A stretch of 64,000 bases of DNA, taken from contig NZ_CP094534.1 of the NCBI RefSeq assembly GCF_022811645.1, positions 5,518,001-5,582,000 of the forward strand, written 5' to 3'. Each line of letters opens with the position of its first letter. The first letter of the stretch is position 1. The stretch comes from Hymenobacter monticola (GTDB taxonomy: Bacteria; Bacteroidota; Bacteroidia; Cytophagales; Hymenobacteraceae). The notes beneath the pieces are model-generated. The model saw nothing but the letters and a program-made list of their open reading frames with translations, was not told the origin of the DNA and ran no database searches. A program made the position numbers and the translations under genes. Positions 9,123 to 17,562 of the stretch are shown in pieces.

Positions 9123-11666
9123 TTGAATCTCGCGCTTGATTTTATTTCCCCCGCCCCGGCCCCCTCGGCCGACCGGGTGACGCTGTTTGCCGACGTCATT
9201 TTGCCTCTGCCCCTGCCCCGGCTCTATACCTACCGGGTGCCGTATGAGCTGAACGACAACGTGGTGATTGGCGGGCGCGTCATCGTGCAGTTTGGGGCCA
9301 AAAAGACACTCAGCTGCATTGTGGCGGCCGTGCACGAACAGGCGCCCAAAGAATATCAGGCCAAGTACATTCTGGAATTCATCGACGACGCGCCCGTTGT
9401 CACGCAGCCACAGCTCAAGCTCTTTCGCTGGATGGCCGATTACTACCTCTGCACCATCGGTGAGGTGATAAACGCGGCTCTGCCCTCGGCTCTGAAGCTT
9501 AGCTCCGAGTCGCGCATTCAGCTGCACCCCGGCTTTTCGGCGGAGGAAAACGAGTACCCGCTCTCGGCGCAGGAGCAGCAGATAGTGGACGCGCTGGGTA
9601 CCGTGGAAGAAGGCAAGGCGCTGACGTTCACCGAAGTGGGCGAGCTGCTGGGCATCACCTCCTTCCACAAGGTTATCAAGTCCTTGATGCACAAGGACGT
9701 CATCTTCCTTTTCGAGCACACGGCCGACAAGTACGCGCCCAAGGTGGTGAAGAAGGTGCGGCTGGCGCACCATTTCGTATCGGAAGCTTCCTTGGAGCAG
9801 CTGTTTATGCAGCTCAGCACCAAGCCCAAGCAGCTCGATGTGCTGATGAAGTACCTGCAGCTGGTGCCGGTGTACCAGAACGAGCACGCCAACCAAACCG
9901 GCCTGGAAAAGCCCTACCTCACCAGCAGCCCGCACCTCTCGGCCTCGGCCGTGAACACGCTCATTAAGAACGGCGTGCTGGAGCAGTTCGACCAGATTGT
10001 GTCGCGCTTCCCGATGGAGAATGAGGGCACCATCCAGATGCCGTTCACGCTGAGCGAATCGCAGACGGCGGCGCGTGACGAAATCATGGCCCACTTCGGG
10101 CAGAAGGACATCGTGCTGCTGCACGGCGTGACGGGCGCGGGCAAGACCGAAATCTACATCGACCTGATTCGCAACGCTATGGACAGCGGTGGGCAGGTGC
10201 TGTACCTGCTGCCCGAAATCGCCCTCACGGCCCAGATTGTGACGCGCCTCATGCGCGTGTTCGGCACCCGGCTGGGCGTGTACCACTCCAAATTCTCCGA
10301 CAACGAGCGGGTGGAAGTATGGAATGGTGTGCTCTCGGGCCGCTTCCAGGTGGTAATTGGGGTGCGCTCGGCGGTGTTTCTGCCGTTCGACAACCTCTCG
10401 CTCATTATTGTGGACGAGGAGCACGAGTCGAGCTACAAGCAGTACGACCCCGCCCCGCGCTACAACGCCCGCGAGGTGGCCCTGATGATGGCCAACTTCC
10501 AGGGCGCCAAAACCCTGCTGGGCTCGGCCACGCCGGCTGTCGAAACCTATTATCAGGCCAAGCAGGGCCGCTACGGCTTAGTAACGCTCAGCAAGCGTTT
10601 CGGCGAGGCCGGTATGCCGGATATTGAGCTGGTGGACACGCGCAAGGCCCGCGAGCACAAAACCATGCACAATCATTTCACCGCCGATTTGCTGGGCGAA
10701 ATCGAGCGCAAGCTGGGGGCCAAGGAGCAAGTCATTCTGTTTCAGAACCGGCGCGGCTACGCGCCCGTGGTGGCTTGCCAGGACTGCGGCTGGATTCCGA
10801 AATGCACCAACTGCGCCGTGAGCCTGAGCTACCACAAGCATAGCCACGAGCTGCGCTGCCACTACTGCGGCTACCACGATTCGATGGTGACCAAGTGCCC
10901 GGCCTGCGGCTCGCGAGCAGTGAAAACCCAGGGCTTCGGCACCGAGAAGATTGAGGACGACCTCAAAATCATGCTGCCCCAGGCCAACGTGCAGCGCATG
11001 GACCTGGACACCACCCGCGCCAAAAACAGCTACCAGCAAATCATTGCCGACTTCGAAAAGCAGGCCACCAACGTGCTGGTGGGCACCCAGATGGTGACCA
11101 AAGGCCTCGACTTTGCCAACGTGAGCCTCGTGGGCATCATCAACGCCGACAGCATCATCCACTACCCCGACTTCCGGGCGCACGAGCGGGCCTACCAGAT
11201 GTTTGTGCAGGTGAGCGGCCGGGCCGGGCGCAAGGGCAAGAAAGGCAAGGTCATCATCCAGACGTCGGACCCCACGCAGGTGATTTTCGACAAGGTGATT
11301 CGCAACGATTACGTGGAGTTCTACAACTACGAAATCGTGCAGCGCCACGAGCACGGCTACCCGCCCTTCATGCGCGTCATCAAAATGACGGTGAAGCACA
11401 TCGACCAGGACGTGGGCCAAGCCGCGGCCATTTTGCTGACGCAGGAACTGGTGGAACGGCTGGGCCAAGCGGCCGTGCTGGGGCCCGAGGCGCCCTATAT
11501 CTTCCGCATCCGCAACTTCTTTTTACAGGAAATCACCATCAAGCTCGACCGCGCCCACACCGTGCTTAAGCACGCCAAGCAGCAGATTCTGGAGGCCATG
11601 GACGTGGTGCGCGACCAGAAAGAGTTCAAGCAGGCCCGCCTCGTGGCCGACGTGGACCCGATGTAA
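9123..11666 (+). CDS. priA: Primosomal replication protein N' (PriA helicase)
   Basis: Superfamily 2 DNA helicase that restarts stalled replication forks. Visible parts in order are the N-terminal DNA-binding domain (FADVILPLPLPRLYTYRVP), Walker A GVTGAGKTEIY, a DEEH box (VDEEHESSYKQYD), zinc-binding Cys pairs (CQDCGW, CTNC, CHYCGY, CPACGS) inserted in the helicase core, and helicase motifs V/VI (VGTQMVTKGLDF, QVSGRAGRKGKKG). With a TTG start at 9123 the protein has 847 residues, usual for the family. An in-frame ATG at 9048 would add 25 residues with no family character and would precede the apparent promoter, so TTG is preferred; this is inference. A bidirectional terminator follows. Confidence 0.95.
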   Translation: MNLALDFISPAPAPSADRVTLFADVILPLPLPRLYTYRVPYELNDNVVIGGRVIVQFGAKKTLSCIVAAVHEQAPKEYQAKYILEFIDDAPVVTQPQLKLFRWMADYYLCTIGEVINAALPSALKLSSESRIQLHPGFSAEENEYPLSAQEQQIVDALGTVEEGKALTFTEVGELLGITSFHKVIKSLMHKDVIFLFEHTADKYAPKVVKKVRLAHHFVSEASLEQLFMQLSTKPKQLDVLMKYLQLVPVYQNEHANQTGLEKPYLTSSPHLSASAVNTLIKNGVLEQFDQIVSRFPMENEGTIQMPFTLSESQTAARDEIMAHFGQKDIVLLHGVTGAGKTEIYIDLIRNAMDSGGQVLYLLPEIALTAQIVTRLMRVFGTRLGVYHSKFSDNERVEVWNGVLSGRFQVVIGVRSAVFLPFDNLSLIIVDEEHESSYKQYDPAPRYNAREVALMMANFQGAKTLLGSATPAVETYYQAKQGRYGLVTLSKRFGEAGMPDIELVDTRKAREHKTMHNHFTADLLGEIERKLGAKEQVILFQNRRGYAPVVACQDCGWIPKCTNCAVSLSYHKHSHELRCHYCGYHDSMVTKCPACGSRAVKTQGFGTEKIEDDLKIMLPQANVQRMDLDTTRAKNSYQQIIADFEKQATNVLVGTQMVTKGLDFANVSLVGIINADSIIHYPDFRAHERAYQMFVQVSGRAGRKGKKGKVIIQTSDPTQVIFDKVIRNDYVEFYNYEIVQRHEHGYPPFMRVIKMTVKHIDQDVGQAAAILLTQELVERLGQAAVLGPEAPYIFRIRNFFLQEITIKLDRAHTVLKHAKQQILEAMDVVRDQKEFKQARLVADVDPM

Positions 11667-11684
11667 TGCGCTTGGTTGCGCAAT

Positions 11685-11721
11685 AAAAAAGCCCCACTCA
11701 GTTAATGAGCGGGGCTTTTTT
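11685..11721. terminator. Bidirectional terminator between priA and the lipoprotein gene
   Basis: AAAAAAGCCCC and GGGGCTTTTTT arms, with inner TCA/TGA pairing, between convergent genes. Confidence 0.9.
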
Positions 11722-11741
11722 GGTGGAGAGGGTGGGCTGGT

Positions 11742-12368
11742 TTATGCCTGGTCGAGCACCCAGAGGAGCAGGAAGAGCACGCCCACGATGAAGATGATGA
11801 GGCCCAGCACGCGGAACAACCCGGGCAACAGCGCAATCAGCGCGCCGATAACCATGAGGATGATGCCCAGGCGCAGGTTGCCGCTAACACCACCCTTAGC
11901 AGTGTCAGCCGTGTTCAGGTGCTGGCGGGCAGCAACTTTTTGCACCATTTTATCAACCTTTTTCGTCACCTTGTTCAGCGCCAAGCGCTGGATGCCGTTC
12001 AGCTTGCGGGCGGGCGCGGCATCGGTACTGGCCGTGGTGGAGGCGTTGATTTCCGCGGGCGTAGTGCTCGGCTGAGCCGCGGGCGCTGGCACAGTAGAGG
12101 TAGCATTGGCCGGCGCTGGCGCCGGTTGGGCAGCCACTACAGTAGCCTCCGAGATGGCAGCGGACGTCACGGGAGCCGCTACCGGTTCAGCCACGGGGGC
12201 AGCCACAGCCTCAGCTTTGGCGGGCACGGGCGTGGCGGCGCGCGTCACGCCGTGGTAGGAAGCGCCTTTGGGCAGCATGGCGTATTCGGCGCGGTTGCAG
12301 CTACCAAAGGTGAGGGCGCACAGGGCTACGGCCGCAGCTTTGGCGAAAGAGGGAAACAGGTTTTTCAT
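11742..12368 (-). CDS. Lipoprotein with Ala/Pro/Val-rich linker and C-terminal transmembrane hairpin
   Basis: I do not recognise this 208-residue protein. It starts at the ATG giving MKNLFPSF, followed by a lipoprotein signal with lipobox LTFGSC; an upstream in-frame start 12 residues earlier would bury the signal and is less likely. After a short segment (NRAEYAMLPKGASYHGV) comes a long Ala/Pro/Val low-complexity linker, a Lys/Arg helical patch (LNKVTKKVDKMVQKV), and two close hydrophobic segments at the C-terminus (LGIILMVIGALIALLPG and LGLIIFIVGVLFLLLWVL). Lipidation at one end and a membrane hairpin at the other would pin both ends to membrane. Convergent with priA. Confidence 0.75.
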   Translation of the reverse strand: MKNLFPSFAKAAAVALCALTFGSCNRAEYAMLPKGASYHGVTRAATPVPAKAEAVAAPVAEPVAAPVTSAAISEATVVAAQPAPAPANATSTVPAPAAQPSTTPAEINASTTASTDAAPARKLNGIQRLALNKVTKKVDKMVQKVAARQHLNTADTAKGGVSGNLRLGIILMVIGALIALLPGLFRVLGLIIFIVGVLFLLLWVLDQA

Positions 12369-12577
12369 AACCAAAAAAAGAGAATGGGTAAGCGGAATGC
12401 CCATACTACGGCGAAAGACGAAATCAGGTGACTCCCCGCACTCATTTTCCCGGTTTAATTAATTCTCATCTTTCTTTTCAACCGTGCGGCTAGATGGCGC
12501 TTCCGGGCTTGATAATTGCTGAACGTACCTCCGGGAAATGCTGTTGACTGCCTTGGATGTGCTTACTTGCGAACCGT

Positions 12578-13378
12578 ATGAAGTATTGTTTTTCATCTTG
12601 GCAACGGGCTTTTAGTGCGGTGGGCACCAGCGGCAGCGCGGGCCTGCTGCTGTGGGGCTGCACGCAGCTGCCCGCCGAAACGCGGCCGTCGGCTTATGCC
12701 GCGCAGCGCCTGCAGGCCACCGTGCAAACTGATACCAGCGGCTACGAAACCGCCCCGCCCCGCGACCCCAACGGCATCGGCACCTATTACATGGGCCGCC
12801 AGATTGCCCACGTCATGGGCCACGAAGGCGCCAGCTGGCTGGAGCGCACCGGCCGCCGCCAAGAAGAAGGCACCGATTTGCTGGTGAAAGAGCTCAAGCT
12901 CAAACCCACCGACGTAGTGGCCGACATTGGCGCGGGCACGGGCTTCTTTTCCTTCCAGCTGGCCAAAAAAGTACCCAAAGGCGAAGTGCTGGCCGTTGAC
13001 ATTCAGCCCGAAATGATAACGTCGCTGCAAGCCAACAAGCGCACGCTGAAAGTCACCAATGTGCGCCCGGTGCTGGGCACCACCACCAACCCCGCCCTGC
13101 CCGCCGACAGCGTGGACCTGGTGCTCATCGTGGATGCTTACCACGAATTTGACCACCCGCGCGAAATGGGCCGCGCCATCCGGCGGGCGCTGAAGCCCGG
13201 AACCGGCCGCCTGGCGCTGGTGGAGTACCGGGCCGAGGACGCCAACGTGCCCATCAAGCGCATTCACAAGATGAGCGTGGAGCAGGCCCGCAAGGAAATG
13301 GCCGCCGTGGGCCTCGAATTCATCGAAACCGTGGAAACCCTGCCGCAGCAGCACCTGCTGCTATTTAGGAGAAAGTAG
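12578..13378 (+). CDS. Class I SAM-dependent methyltransferase with lipoprotein signal peptide
   Basis: The C-terminal 170 residues are a class I methyltransferase fold: motif I VADIGAGTGFF (from about residue 114), the acidic end of strand 2 (VLAVDIQPEM), PADSVDLVLIVDAYHEF as motif IV/post-I, and RRALKPGTGRLALVEYR. Unusually, the N-terminus from ATG 12578 reads as an export signal with a lipobox-like LLLWGC (Cys28). An ATG seven codons upstream (12557) would lengthen the n-region. The central segment (DPNGIGTYYMGRQIAHVMGH, then WLER) looks like a conserved family signature. The substrate is unknown. If exported, its source of SAM outside the cytoplasm is unexplained. It stands upstream of queA but a long hairpin separates them. 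Confidence 0.85.
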   Translation: MKYCFSSWQRAFSAVGTSGSAGLLLWGCTQLPAETRPSAYAAQRLQATVQTDTSGYETAPPRDPNGIGTYYMGRQIAHVMGHEGASWLERTGRRQEEGTDLLVKELKLKPTDVVADIGAGTGFFSFQLAKKVPKGEVLAVDIQPEMITSLQANKRTLKVTNVRPVLGTTTNPALPADSVDLVLIVDAYHEFDHPREMGRAIRRALKPGTGRLALVEYRAEDANVPIKRIHKMSVEQARKEMAAVGLEFIETVETLPQQHLLLFRRK

Positions 13379-13457
13379 AACTTGTACCCCGAAGCTCCGC
13401 TTCGGCCCGCGCCTGCATCGTTCTGGCGGGCCGAAGCACAGCTTCGGGGTACAAGTT
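13379..13457. repeat. Long intergenic inverted repeat (TTGTACCCCGAAGCT type)
   Basis: Two 32-base arms (13379-13410 and 13426-13457) pair with two mismatches around a 15-base loop. The element begins right after the methyltransferase stop codon and ends eight bases before the queA promoter box. It may act as a terminator or be a dispersed repeat element. Confidence 0.85.
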
Positions 13458-13464
13458 CTGTCCC

Positions 13465-13472
13465 GACCTTTG
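13465..13472 (+). promoter_or_regulatory. Candidate -7 box of queA
   Basis: GACCTTTG, one base off TAnnTTTG, lies only six bases before the queA ATG at 13479, which would give an almost leaderless transcript. Confidence 0.4.
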
Positions 13473-13478
13473 CGGGCT

Positions 13479-14717
13479 ATGACGACCCCTGACCCGCGCC
13501 AGCTTTCCATCCACGACTTTACCTACCCGCTGCCGCCCGAGCGCATTGCGCCCGAGCCCCTCCCCGACCGCGCCGCCAGCCGCCTATTGTTAAGCCGTCA
13601 CGGCCAGATTTCCGATAAGCATTTCCGCGACTTGCCCGGCGAGTTGCCGCCCGGCGCGCTGCTTGTTTTCAACGATACGCGGGTGGTGCGGGCGCGGCTG
13701 CTGGCCCGACGCCCCACCGGCGGACAAGTGGAGCTGTTTTGCCTGGAGCCGGTGGCGCCACACCGCAGCCTGGAGTTGGCCCTGCAGCAAACCGGCCACG
13801 CCACCTGGCGCTGCCTGGTGGGCAACGGCCGCCGCTGGAAAGAAGGCCCCGTGACGCTGGAATTCACCACCTCCGACGGGCAGACGGCCACCCTCACCGC
13901 CGTGCGCCAAACCCAGGAAGCCGGCACCGCCCTCATCGATTTCCGCTGGGAACCGGCCGGGCTGCCCTTTGCCGAGGTGTTGCGGGCTGCCGGCCACCTG
14001 CCCCTGCCGCCCTACATCGACCGGCCCGACACGGCCACCGACGCTGTGCGCTACCAAACCGTGTACGCGGCCACCGAGGGGGCCGTGGCTGCCCCCACCG
14101 CCGGCCTCCACTTCACCCCGGAAATATTGGCCGAGCTGCTGGAAAAAGGCTTCGAAATCGGCCACGTCACGCTGCACGTGGGCGCAGGCACCTTCCAGCC
14201 CGTGAAGGCCGAACGCATGGCCGAGCACCCCATGCACACCGAACCCATTCTGGTAACAGCCGCACTGCTGCGGCAGCTGCTGGCGCACCGCCCGCGCCCC
14301 GTCATTGCCGTGGGCACTACCAGCCTGCGCACGCTGGAAACCTTGTATTGGTTGGGGGTAGGGCTGCTGCAAAACCCGGCCGGCCAGGGCGAGTTGCTGG
14401 TTACGCAATGGCAACCTTACGAATGGGCCGAAACGGCCGCGGGCATCGGCGCCGAAGTGGCCTTGACGGCCCTGCTGCAACACCTGGAGCAACAGGGCAC
14501 CGACACGCTGGAAGCCCGCACGCAGTTGCTCATCGCACCGGGCTATCGCTTCCGACTGATTGACGGGCTGATTACCAACTTTCATCAGCCCGAAAGCACC
14601 TTGCTGCTGCTGGTAGCCGCTTTGCTGGGCCCCGAATGGCGCCGGGTGTATGAGCACGCCTTGGCCAACGGCTACCGTTTTTTAAGCTATGGCGACAGCT
14701 CGCTGCTGCTGCCGTAG
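13479..14717 (+). CDS. queA: S-adenosylmethionine:tRNA ribosyltransferase-isomerase
   Basis: QueA transfers and isomerises the ribosyl part of SAM onto 7-aminomethyl-7-deazaguanine in tRNA, giving epoxyqueuosine. Family motifs are clear: FTYPLPPERIAPEPLPDR near the N-terminus, LLVFNDTRVVRARL, YQTVYA with GAVAAPTAGLHFTPE, HVTLHVGAGTFQPVK, and LITNFHQPESTLLLLVAAL near the C-terminus. The ATG at 13479 gives 412 residues; the family is usually about 340-410, so it lies at the long end, with extra residues in the middle region. An in-frame TTG at 13470 lies inside the promoter box and is disfavoured. No other queuosine genes lie nearby. Confidence 0.95.
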   Translation: MTTPDPRQLSIHDFTYPLPPERIAPEPLPDRAASRLLLSRHGQISDKHFRDLPGELPPGALLVFNDTRVVRARLLARRPTGGQVELFCLEPVAPHRSLELALQQTGHATWRCLVGNGRRWKEGPVTLEFTTSDGQTATLTAVRQTQEAGTALIDFRWEPAGLPFAEVLRAAGHLPLPPYIDRPDTATDAVRYQTVYAATEGAVAAPTAGLHFTPEILAELLEKGFEIGHVTLHVGAGTFQPVKAERMAEHPMHTEPILVTAALLRQLLAHRPRPVIAVGTTSLRTLETLYWLGVGLLQNPAGQGELLVTQWQPYEWAETAAGIGAEVALTALLQHLEQQGTDTLEARTQLLIAPGYRFRLIDGLITNFHQPESTLLLLVAALLGPEWRRVYEHALANGYRFLSYGDSSLLLP

Positions 14718-14842
14718 CGCCTGAAAGCCAAACTCAAACCACGGCTGTTGCGGGAGTAACTAATTGCGGCACGGCTCTTGTCAGAACCTTTGAAAACCGG
14801 GGCCGTACAACGCCCCACTTACCCTTAATTCAACTTCCGACC

Positions 14843-15151
14843 ATGAAAAAAGTAACCTTGCTGCTCGCCCTCTGCGCCTTCGCAACCGCCAGCTTCGCCC
14901 AAACCACGCCGACCACCGAAGTAAAAACGCGTGACAATGGCACCACCAAAGTGGTAACCAAAACCGGCAAAACCAACGCCGGCCAAGCCCTCGACAATAC
15001 CAAGGATGCCGCCGGCAACGTAGCCAAAAAAACCGGCAGCGCCATCAAGCGCGGCGCTAAGAAAACCGGCCACGCCGTGAAACGCGGTGCCAACAAAGTA
15101 AGCGGCAAAGCCGCCGAAGGCTCGGCCAAAATGGAAGCCAAAACCGAATAG
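14843..15151 (+). CDS. Small exported Lys/Ala-rich protein with 11-residue repeats
   Basis: A 102-residue protein with a clear signal peptide (MKKVTLLLALCAFATASFAQ, cleavage after FAQ or SFA). The mature part is hydrophilic and contains consecutive 11-residue units: DNTKDAAGNVA, KKTGSAIKRGA, KKTGHAVKRGA, NKVSGKAAEGS. Such 11-mer Lys/Ala/Gly helices resemble group 3 LEA proteins and also histone H1-like tails. Because it is exported, a DNA role is unlikely; a periplasmic stress or desiccation role is possible but is inference. Upstream, AACCTTTG at about 14784-14791 is a weak promoter box. A shared terminator follows. Confidence 0.8.
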   Translation: MKKVTLLLALCAFATASFAQTTPTTEVKTRDNGTTKVVTKTGKTNAGQALDNTKDAAGNVAKKTGSAIKRGAKKTGHAVKRGANKVSGKAAEGSAKMEAKTE

Positions 15152-15187
15152 TTTCGGCTAGCCCAAGCTCAAACTTTGGCATTTTCT

Positions 15188-15219
15188 AAAAGCCCCGGCC
15201 TGCACAGGCCGGGGCTTTT
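15188..15219. terminator. Bidirectional terminator
   Basis: Perfect 14-bp stem AAAAGCCCCGGCCT/AGGCCGGGGCTTTT with a 4-base loop between convergent genes. Confidence 0.92.
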
Positions 15220-15242
15220 TCTGTTTTAGCAAGTAGGCCGCG

Positions 15243-15479
15243 TTAGGCCTGCTCTGGCTTCTCGCGCACCTCGTGGAGCACCCGCTCCACCACGCCCTGT
15301 CCAAACAGGCTGACGCCGGCATTGAAAACGGCGAGCGCAGCCGTGCCGGCCAGCACCCAGGTTTTGGTGGGCGCGCCTTTGTCTTTGAGGTGGCCGGCCC
15401 AGTGCACCAGGCAGGCACCAGCGCCAATGGTGACCAGGCCCAGCGGGGAAAACAAGAGCCATTTCGATTTGTGTGTCAT
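15243..15479 (-). CDS. Small membrane protein with two transmembrane segments
   Basis: A 78-residue protein that I do not recognise. After a short basic N-terminus (MTHKSKW) it has a hydrophobic segment FSPLGLVTIGAGACLVHW, a hydrophilic loop (LKDKGAPTKT), a second segment WVLAGTAALAVFNAGVSLFG, and a charged tail (ERVLHEVREKPEQA). Both ends should face the cytoplasm. It is convergent with the LEA-like gene and divergent from the next gene, so it is transcribed alone. Confidence 0.65.
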   Translation of the reverse strand: MTHKSKWLLFSPLGLVTIGAGACLVHWAGHLKDKGAPTKTWVLAGTAALAVFNAGVSLFGQGVVERVLHEVREKPEQA

Positions 15480-15616
15480 GGGAAAGGAGGTGGTGAAAGG
15501 AGGGTTTGGTGATTAAGTGCCGCAGGTGGGAAGCAACTAGCGGGGCGTCTGCGCGTAACTTTCGGCTTTTAGCTTACGCACCGAAGGGGGCTGTGTTACG
15601 GCCCCTGCCCTTTCTT

Positions 15617-16084
15617 ATGTCGCCCTACGAACAGCTGCTGCACCTCGCCTTCACCGCGCCCAACGATGTGCGCTACTACCTCACGCCCACGGCCCGGCAG
15701 GCTTACGACCAGCTGCGCACCGCTCCGCCGGCCCAGCTGCCTTTCCGCTTCGAGCAAGTGCGCCTGGGCCTGGCCATGAGCCTGCTCAAGCTGGTGAGCG
15801 AGCTGGGCGACCACGACGCCAGCCGCCAAGTGCTCGACGTGCTGCACCGCGCCCTGAACGAAGCCCGCTCGCCCGAGGACATCGACCGCATTGTAGGCCG
15901 CGAGGCAAAGCTCTTCGACCGCCTCTACGAGAACCTGTACGTGAACGAGGAAGGCGAGGAGCTGCTCAACCTCTTCGGGCGCACGCTCGATGCCGACGCG
16001 CCCGAGTTGCTGGAAGAAGTGGCGCAGGAAGGCGTGGACCTGGCCCGTACGCTCGATTTCGAGCGCGACGAGGACGAAGAATAA
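15617..16084 (+). CDS. Conserved hypothetical acidic helical protein
   Basis: A 155-residue protein from ATG 15617 (MSPYEQLLHLAF). The open frame continues upstream but that part lacks protein character and lies in the divergent spacer. The sequence is mostly helical, with charged heptad-like stretches, and ends with a strongly acidic tail (DFERDEDEE). There is no signal peptide or membrane segment, so it is cytoplasmic. No catalytic motif is seen and I assign no function. It lies 178 bases upstream of the RNase D gene on the same strand. Confidence 0.75.
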   Translation: MSPYEQLLHLAFTAPNDVRYYLTPTARQAYDQLRTAPPAQLPFRFEQVRLGLAMSLLKLVSELGDHDASRQVLDVLHRALNEARSPEDIDRIVGREAKLFDRLYENLYVNEEGEELLNLFGRTLDADAPELLEEVAQEGVDLARTLDFERDEDEE

Positions 16085-16205
16085 GGTTACTACAAAGCAA
16101 AGTAGGGCCCGATGCCGGGTGCGGGCTCGCCGGGGCGCAAACCAATTGGCCCCCGCCAGCTGTTGGCAGTGCGGCCGTTCGTGTAGTTTGCCTGCCGCAG
16201 ATGCC

Positions 16206-16213
16206 TACCTTTA
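16206..16213 (+). promoter_or_regulatory. Candidate -7 box of the RNase D gene
   Basis: TACCTTTA, one base off TAnnTTTG, 49 bases upstream of the ATG at 16263. A TTG lies 15 bases upstream of it, a shorter spacer than usual. Confidence 0.35.
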
Positions 16214-16262
16214 CCGCGCCAGCCGGCCCGGTGCCGGCCCGCCGACCTGCTTCCCGTTTTCA

Positions 16263-17435
16263 ATGCCCACCATTCATTACCTGACCACTGCCGACGCCGT
16301 TGCCACTGCGGCCGCGCATTTTGCCACCCTGCCACGCATCGGCATCGACCTGGAGTTTGACGACATGCGCCACCGCTACGGGCGGCACCTGGCGCTCATT
16401 CAGGTGTTTGACGGGCGCGAGGTGTACCTCATCGACCCGCTGCCGCTTACCGACATGGCCGCCGGGCTGGAGCCGCTCTTTGCCGTGCTGCGCAGCCCGG
16501 CCGTGGCCAAGGTGTTCCACTCCTGCAAGTCCGACATTTTGCTGCTCGACGAGTTGTTCGGCGTGCACTGCCGCAACATCGTGGACACCAGCGTGCAGTT
16601 CACCCTGCTCGCGGCCGAGGACAACAACATTTCGCTGGGCCGCCTCATTCAGGCCGAGCTGGGCTTTGAGGTAGACAAGGGCGAGCAGAAGTCGAACTGG
16701 CTGAAGCGCCCGCTCACCGAGGCCCAGAAGGAGTACGCCGCCAACGACGTGCTGTACCTGTTTGAACTCACCGACCGCCTAAGCGCGCGCTTGGAGGAGC
16801 TGGGCCGCGCCGACTGGGCCGCCCAGGAAAACCTGGCCCTCGAGGCCGTGCGCTACGGCCGCGACGACCCGCGCCCGTGGTCACGCAATGCGGCCAAATA
16901 CAAAATATCGCCGCAGGAAATGCCCATTTTCCGGGAGCTGTACTTGCTGCGCGACGCCGTGGCCCGGCAGCTCGACCGCCCGCCCTACCACGTGCTCAGC
17001 AACGACAAGCTGGCCGAGCTCACGCGCAACCCCATCGAAACTTCCCTGCAGCTGCGCACCGCCAACGGCCTGCACCCCGAGCTGAAACGCGCGCCCTACG
17101 CCGAGCAGTTGCTGGCCATCGGCACCACCGACCTGGCCCCCGATGCCCCGCTGCCGGCCGACCAGCGCAAGTTTCCGTTCCGGCGGCGCCTGAGCGGCCC
17201 CGCCGCCACCCGCGCCGAAGCCCGCGAAACCCTGCTCAACGCCCTGAAAGGCCACCTCGCCGCCGACCACGGCAGCACCATGGCCAACATGGTGCTCAGC
17301 AACCGCCTTATTGCCGACATCATTGAGCTAGGCGCCGACACCGCCTTGCGGCCCTGGCAGCAGCAGCTGCTGCGCGAGTCGGCCGAGCGCCACGGCGAAA
17401 GCTATGAGCAGATTGCCGCACCGTTTCAGTCTTAA
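16263..17435 (+). CDS. rnd: Ribonuclease D-like 3'-5' exonuclease with HRDC domain
   Basis: A 390-residue DEDD-family exonuclease with the Exo I motif IGIDLEFDD (Asp29, Glu31), Exo II (VFHSCKSDILLLDELFG) and Exo III (YAANDVLYLFEL, a Y-x3-D motif, the DEDDy class). An HRDC-type helical domain follows at about 215-290 (ELYLLRDAVARQLDRP, then LSNDKLAELTRNP). RNase D trims 3' ends of tRNA precursors. The ATG at 16263 is chosen because MPTIHYL begins the fold; the frame extends far upstream but with out-of-family sequence overlapping the preceding gene. Length fits the family (about 370-390). Confidence 0.93.
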   Translation: MPTIHYLTTADAVATAAAHFATLPRIGIDLEFDDMRHRYGRHLALIQVFDGREVYLIDPLPLTDMAAGLEPLFAVLRSPAVAKVFHSCKSDILLLDELFGVHCRNIVDTSVQFTLLAAEDNNISLGRLIQAELGFEVDKGEQKSNWLKRPLTEAQKEYAANDVLYLFELTDRLSARLEELGRADWAAQENLALEAVRYGRDDPRPWSRNAAKYKISPQEMPIFRELYLLRDAVARQLDRPPYHVLSNDKLAELTRNPIETSLQLRTANGLHPELKRAPYAEQLLAIGTTDLAPDAPLPADQRKFPFRRRLSGPAATRAEARETLLNALKGHLAADHGSTMANMVLSNRLIADIIELGADTALRPWQQQLLRESAERHGESYEQIAAPFQS

Positions 17436-17460
17436 TAGCAGCCAGCTTTGTTAATTTTGA

Positions 17461-17496
17461 GAACGTCATGCTGCGCGCAGCATGACGTTCTTTTTT
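17461..17496 (+). terminator. Terminator formed by a perfect 30-base palindrome
   Basis: GAACGTCATGCTGCG and its exact reverse complement, followed by six T, 25 bases after the RNase D stop. Its GAACGTCATGC core is shared with the intergenic repeat at 29026-29151. Confidence 0.88.
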
Positions 17497-17562
17497 CATT
17501 GAAATAGCCACTCCCCCTTTGCGTAAGGTCTTCCTCCCTTCTTTTCCCCCATCCCTTTCCTA

